A stretch of 64,000 nucleotides of DNA, taken from assembly GCA_030428705.1 (NCBI GenBank), contig JAUIDI010000004.1, positions 124,001 through 188,000 on the forward strand, given 5' to 3'. Below, piece after piece: positions 60,498 through 64,000 of the stretch. Both the position numbers and the translations under genes were made by a program. The notes under the pieces were generated by a model. It was not told the origin of the DNA. It saw only the letters and a program-made list of their open reading frames with translations, and did no database searches. Each line of letters starts with the position of its first letter. Position 1 is the first letter of the stretch. The stretch is from Bacteroidia bacterium. Lineage in GTDB: Bacteria; Bacteroidota; Bacteroidia; Flavobacteriales; Flavobacteriaceae.

Positions 60498-61319
60498 TTA
60501 ACCCAATCCCACGTCCAAGGTCATCATAATGATAAAGCCACCGATAAAGCCCATGGTCGCAATGTCGGTATATTTATCCAGTTGTGTTTCGGGTATCACT
60601 TCTTCGACGACCACAAAAATCATGGCACCGGCCGCAAAAGAAAGTGCATAGGGTAGAATCGGCTGAAAGGTGAGTACGGCCCATGCGCCAAGGACGGCGG
60701 CAATGGGCTCAACAATGGCGGAAGCCTGCCCGTAAAGAAAACTTTTCCAGCGGGTAAGACCCTGCCTACGCAAGGGCATGGCCACGGCAAAACCCTCCGG
60801 GAAGTTCTGCAACCCGATTCCTAGGGCCAAGGCTACGGCGCCCCCGATACTGGCACCTTCGAAACCCGCGGCCACACCCCCGAACAATACCCCGACCGCC
60901 AATCCTTCGGGAATATTATGCAAGGTTATGGCCAAGGTCAAAAGGGTAGTACGGTGCCATGGCGTTTTGACGCCTTCGGCCTCGCTCTCTTTAAAATTGA
61001 TATGCAAATGCGGTAATATCTTATCCAACCCGAAGATAAATGCGGCCCCCAGAAGAAATCCCACCGCTGCCGGAATCACTTTTACGAATCCCTCGCCCGG
61101 ACTCATCTCGATACCGGGTGCCAGAAGGCTCCAAAAACTTGCGGCTACCATTACGCCGCCCGTAAAACCCAACATGCCATCGAGCACGGCACGGTTCATC
61201 GTTTTGAACAAAAAGACCAGGGCCGCACCGGCCGCTGTCAACCCCCATGTAAAGAGCGTAGCATAAAACGCCGCCAAAATGGGGTCGATAGATTCGAAAT
61301 AATCGATTATTGGTTCCAT
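60498..61319 (-). CDS. ZIP-family metal transporter
   Basis: 273 residues with eight predicted helices. Metal-site motifs are HNIPEGLAVGVLFGG and GIGLQNFPEGFAVAMPL in central helices. It imports Zn2+, Mn2+ or Fe2+. It begins one base after the stop of the DtxR/MntR-type regulator, so the two are an operon and probably linked in control. Confidence 0.88.
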   Translation of the reverse strand: MEPIIDYFESIDPILAAFYATLFTWGLTAAGAALVFLFKTMNRAVLDGMLGFTGGVMVAASFWSLLAPGIEMSPGEGFVKVIPAAVGFLLGAAFIFGLDKILPHLHINFKESEAEGVKTPWHRTTLLTLAITLHNIPEGLAVGVLFGGVAAGFEGASIGGAVALALGIGLQNFPEGFAVAMPLRRQGLTRWKSFLYGQASAIVEPIAAVLGAWAVLTFQPILPYALSFAAGAMIFVVVEEVIPETQLDKYTDIATMGFIGGFIIMMTLDVGLG

Positions 61320-61320
61320 G

Positions 61321-61977
61321 TTATTCCGTTATTTTTAAATATAGATTGGTCGCTATGAGATTCGATATATGAATGTTGGTTTCCTTAATCCGAATGTGCA
61401 AAGATCCATCGAACTCTTCTTTGTCCATCACGGTAATTGAATCTCCAAGCGCAATTTTATTCTTGTCCAAAAACTTTAGAAAAGGTGGTGATGAATCTTT
61501 CACCCCGACACAGATTCCACTTGAACCGATAGGCACCTCGTTCAACAGTTTTTTGACCGCTTTCTTGAACTCGCCCTTTTTAGAGGGAATAGGATCCCCG
61601 TGCGGGTCTACCTGCGGAAAGCCCAAATGTCTGTCAAGGCTATCTATCAGTTTCTCGCTTCTGATATGTTCCAACTGTTCGGCGACCTCATGTACCTCAT
61701 CCCAGGAGAAATCAAGTTTCTCGACCAAAAAAACTTCCCAAAGCCGATGCTTCCTAACGATTGAAAGTGCTGTTTTTTGTCCGTATTCGGTCAAACTGAC
61801 CCCCTTGTACGGTCTGTAATTGACCAATCCCTTATCCGAAAGTTTTTTGACCATGTCGGTAACGGATGAAGGTTTGGTTTCCATCTGCTCGGCAACGGCA
61901 TTGGTCGAAACGGTTTTATTCTCCCCTTTCCCCAAGTGATAAATAGCCTTGATATAATCTTCTTCCGAAAGCGTCAT
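61321..61977 (-). CDS. DtxR/MntR-type metal-dependent repressor
   Basis: 218 residues from the ATG at 61977; an in-frame TTG at 61998 would lie upstream of the predicted transcription start. Winged-helix domain (MTLSEEDYIKAIYHLG, VAEQMETKPSSVTDMVKKLSDKGLV), dimer and metal-site region (HRLWEVFLVEKLDFSWDEVHEVAEQLEH), then an FeoA-like C-terminal domain. It represses metal-uptake genes when Mn2+ or Fe2+ is plentiful. Operon with ZIP, divergent from a TonB receptor. Confidence 0.88.
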   Translation of the reverse strand: MTLSEEDYIKAIYHLGKGENKTVSTNAVAEQMETKPSSVTDMVKKLSDKGLVNYRPYKGVSLTEYGQKTALSIVRKHRLWEVFLVEKLDFSWDEVHEVAEQLEHIRSEKLIDSLDRHLGFPQVDPHGDPIPSKKGEFKKAVKKLLNEVPIGSSGICVGVKDSSPPFLKFLDKNKIALGDSITVMDKEEFDGSLHIRIKETNIHISNLIATNLYLKITE

Positions 61978-61995
61978 ATTATTTTTTTGGTTTAA

Positions 61996-62024
61996 CAAAA
62001 ATACATTTTTATATCTAAAAACAA
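61996..62024 (-). promoter_or_regulatory. Promoter of the regulator-ZIP operon
   Basis: On the minus strand TTG (62022-62024) and TATTTTTG (61996-62003) are 18 bases apart, a close match to the Bacteroidota TTG-n19-TAnnTTTG pattern. The regulator ATG follows at 61977. Confidence 0.55.
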
Positions 62025-62045
62025 ATATTTAGTTTTGTCTAAAAA
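62014..62045. promoter_or_regulatory. Candidate operator in the divergent promoter region
   Basis: TCTAAAAA occurs twice as a direct repeat (62014-62021 and 62038-62045), and between lies an imperfect dyad AAAAC/GTTTT (62018-62022 and 62032-62036). It covers the regulator's -33 box and TAGTTTTG (62030-62037), a likely -7 box of the TonB receptor gene. It is well placed for binding by the adjacent regulator. Confidence 0.4.
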
Positions 62046-62052
62046 TTAATTT

Positions 62053-64000
62053 ATGTTAATCTTAAAGAAAAGGTCCTTGGCAATATCCTGTTCGTTCTTC
62101 GGTATTGCGATACTGTTTATGGGGTCTTTTCGCCTACATGCCCAGGAGGCCCGACTTAACGGAAACATTTTGGAAGACGGTAATCCCGTACCCTACGCCA
62201 ACCTATTTTTAGAGGGCACCACGTTAGGTGCGGCAACCGACGAAAACGGCAATTTCTTATTGGATGGAATTCCGGTTGGAACATACACCTTAAAAGCAAC
62301 TGTGCTCGGATACCGTCCTTATGCCAAAAAAATTACCCTGGTTTCCGGTGAGACGAAGACGATTCACATAAACTTGGAAGCGGCTTCGGAGCAGTTGGAA
62401 GAAACCGTAGTTACCGGAACCCTAAAAGCGGTACGACATTCCGAAAGCCCAGTACCGGTAGAAGTGTACAGCCCTACCTTCCTTAAAAAAAATCCTACTC
62501 CGAATATTTTTGAGGCTCTGCAAAACGTAAACGGGGTACGGCCCCAGATCAATTGCAATGTTTGTAATACGGGCGACATTCACATCAACGGGTTGGAGGG
62601 TCCCTACACTCTGGTTTTAATCGATGGTATGCCCATCGTCAGTGGATTGGGCACAGTATATGGACTATCCGGAATTCCCAACTCGCTCATAGAACAAATA
62701 GAAATCGTGAAGGGACCGGCCTCAAGCCTTTACGGAAGCGAAGCGGTAGGCGGCCTGATCAATATCATTACTAAAAGTACCTCGGAAGCCCCGGATTTCT
62801 TTGCCGATGGTTTCGCGACCGGTTGGGGCGAATACAATCTTGACGTGGGCGCCAAAATAAATCTGGGAAAAAAAACCGATTTGTTATTGGGCGTAAACTA
62901 TTTCAATTACGATACGCCGATAGATAACAATGGCGACAATTTTACCGATCTTACCCTTCAAGATCGAATTTCGATTTTTCAAAAATGGAATTTTAAACGC
63001 AAAAACAGTCGTATCCTTTCCCTTGCCGGACGCTTTTTTTATGAAGACCGCTGGGGCGGCGAAATGCAATGGACTCGCGAATTTCGAGGTGGCGATGAAA
63101 TTTACGGGGAAAGCATCTACACCAGAAGATGGGAGGTTTTAGGGAAATACCAACTTCCTATCAACGAAAAAATACTGTTTTCTTTCTCCTATAACGACCA
63201 TAACCAGAATTCGGTCTATGGTGATACCCCCTATTTGGCCGACCAACGAATCGGTTTTGGGCAATTGACCTGGGACAAAAAACTGGGTGGCCATGATCTT
63301 TTGTTCGGCTTGGGCTTGCGCTATAATTATTATGACGATAACACGACCGCAACGGTTTTGGCCGATGAAGTAATCATACCGAGCGTATTTGCACAAGATG
63401 AGATCAGCTTGGCCAAAAGGCATTCCCTTTTACTCGGCATGCGGTACGATTACGATAAAAGGCATGGTTCGATAGTCACCCCAAGATCCGCATACCGATG
63501 GAAAATGACCGATAACGATATTATACGTTTAAATGCCGGCACGGGTTTTCGTGTCGTCAACCTGTTCACCGAAGAGCATGCCGCACTTACCGGGGCACGC
63601 GAAGTCGTGGTTACCGAAGCATTGAAACCTGAACGATCGTTCAACCTGAACTTGAACTACCTGAAAAAAATCTATGCGGACAACGGTACTTTTGCAAGTG
63701 TGGATGCTTCCCTTTTTTATACCCGTTTCAGCAATGCCATTTTGCCCGATTATGATACCGATCCCGATTTGATTATTTATGATAATCTAGACGGAAAATC
63801 GGTTTCCCAAGGGGTAAGCGCTAATCTCGATGTCATGTTCCCATCGGGATTCAAGTTCTTGATCGGGGCCACTTTTCAAGACGTACGCCAAACCGAAAAT
63901 GGTATCTCTCAGCGCCAAATTTTGACCGAGGGCTATACCGGTACCTGGAATCTGGGGTACGATCTAAGAAGTTTGCACCTAAGTATCGATTATACCGGAA
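62053..64000 (+). CDS. TonB-dependent receptor (3' end outside the window)
   Basis: The frame is open from the ATG at 62053 to the window end, giving 649 codons with no stop. Sec signal ends RLHAQ. A CarboxypepD_reg-like domain (EDGNPVPYANLFLEG) is followed by a plug (NVNGVRPQINCNVCNTGDIHINGLEGPYTLVLIDGMPIV, split here by sequence order as read) and barrel strands. The CNVCNTG segment holds a C-x2-C that could contact metal or heme. Divergence from a metal regulator-ZIP operon suggests a metal or metallophore substrate. Confidence 0.88.
   Translation, partial: MLILKKRSLAISCSFFGIAILFMGSFRLHAQEARLNGNILEDGNPVPYANLFLEGTTLGAATDENGNFLLDGIPVGTYTLKATVLGYRPYAKKITLVSGETKTIHINLEAASEQLEETVVTGTLKAVRHSESPVPVEVYSPTFLKKNPTPNIFEALQNVNGVRPQINCNVCNTGDIHINGLEGPYTLVLIDGMPIVSGLGTVYGLSGIPNSLIEQIEIVKGPASSLYGSEAVGGLINIITKSTSEAPDFFADGFATGWGEYNLDVGAKINLGKKTDLLLGVNYFNYDTPIDNNGDNFTDLTLQDRISIFQKWNFKRKNSRILSLAGRFFYEDRWGGEMQWTREFRGGDEIYGESIYTRRWEVLGKYQLPINEKILFSFSYNDHNQNSVYGDTPYLADQRIGFGQLTWDKKLGGHDLLFGLGLRYNYYDDNTTATVLADEVIIPSVFAQDEISLAKRHSLLLGMRYDYDKRHGSIVTPRSAYRWKMTDNDIIRLNAGTGFRVVNLFTEEHAALTGAREVVVTEALKPERSFNLNLNYLKKIYADNGTFASVDASLFYTRFSNAILPDYDTDPDLIIYDNLDGKSVSQGVSANLDVMFPSGFKFLIGATFQDVRQTENGISQRQILTEGYTGTWNLGYDLRSLHLSIDYTG

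Overview
The window looks like a chromosomal piece of a marine member of the Flavobacteriaceae (Bacteroidota). The indications are promoter-like boxes of the TAnnTTTG type, many DUF families typical of the group, TonB-dependent/CarboxypepD_reg outer-membrane proteins, a RimB-RimK fusion, sulfatase and exported Gfo/Idh/MocA enzymes, and GTCACCTTGAGC-type intergenic repeats. The exact genus cannot be read from the sequence. No phage, plasmid, insertion sequence or CRISPR array was found.

Layout. (1) 1-8.5 kb: the end of a sortilin/VPS10-like exported protein, small housekeeping or unknown genes, an L-threonine dehydrogenase-like epimerase, then a RimB-RimK fusion. (2) 8.5-11.9 kb: a polyamine operon read leftward (arginine decarboxylase, agmatinase, deoxyhypusine-synthase-like enzyme), preceded by a 425-base structured gap. 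(3) 13.1 kb: tRNA-Arg(CCT) and a tRNA-like fragment. (4) 13.3-36 kb: a large carbohydrate locus without a SusC/SusD pair and without any transcription-factor gene. It holds an amino-sugar operon (two Gfo/Idh/MocA enzymes, NagA, an unusual Nramp-fold transporter, NagB). It also holds a long leftward operon with a CBM9-like protein, a PQQ-type sugar dehydrogenase-cytochrome c, a deacetylase, two exported RidA proteins around an exported SelA-like PLP lyase, and a TRAP transporter. A sulfatase, lactonase, altronate-dehydratase homologue, a third Gfo/Idh/MocA enzyme and a DUF1080 protein complete it. (5) 36-49.3 kb: an outer-membrane beta-barrel, tRNA-Asn, RseP, SCO, FeoA-FeoB-small partner, a sigma/anti-sigma pair and three DUF4097 proteins. 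(6) 49.4-64 kb: small genes, a CzcA-TolC fusion with its adaptor, a thioredoxin-ApbE-DUF4266-DUF3570 set, a ZIP transporter with a DtxR/MntR-type regulator, and a TonB-dependent receptor cut by the window end.

The most interesting proposal concerns the leftward operon at 18.9-29.4 kb. The deacetylase, the SelA-like lyase and both RidA proteins all carry apparent export signals. They lie beside a periplasmic sugar dehydrogenase and a carboxylate-type TRAP importer. This fits a periplasmic route in which an N-acetyl amino sugar is oxidised, deacetylated, deaminated with RidA clearing the imine, and imported as a keto-deoxy sugar acid. Substrate and compartment are inferences.
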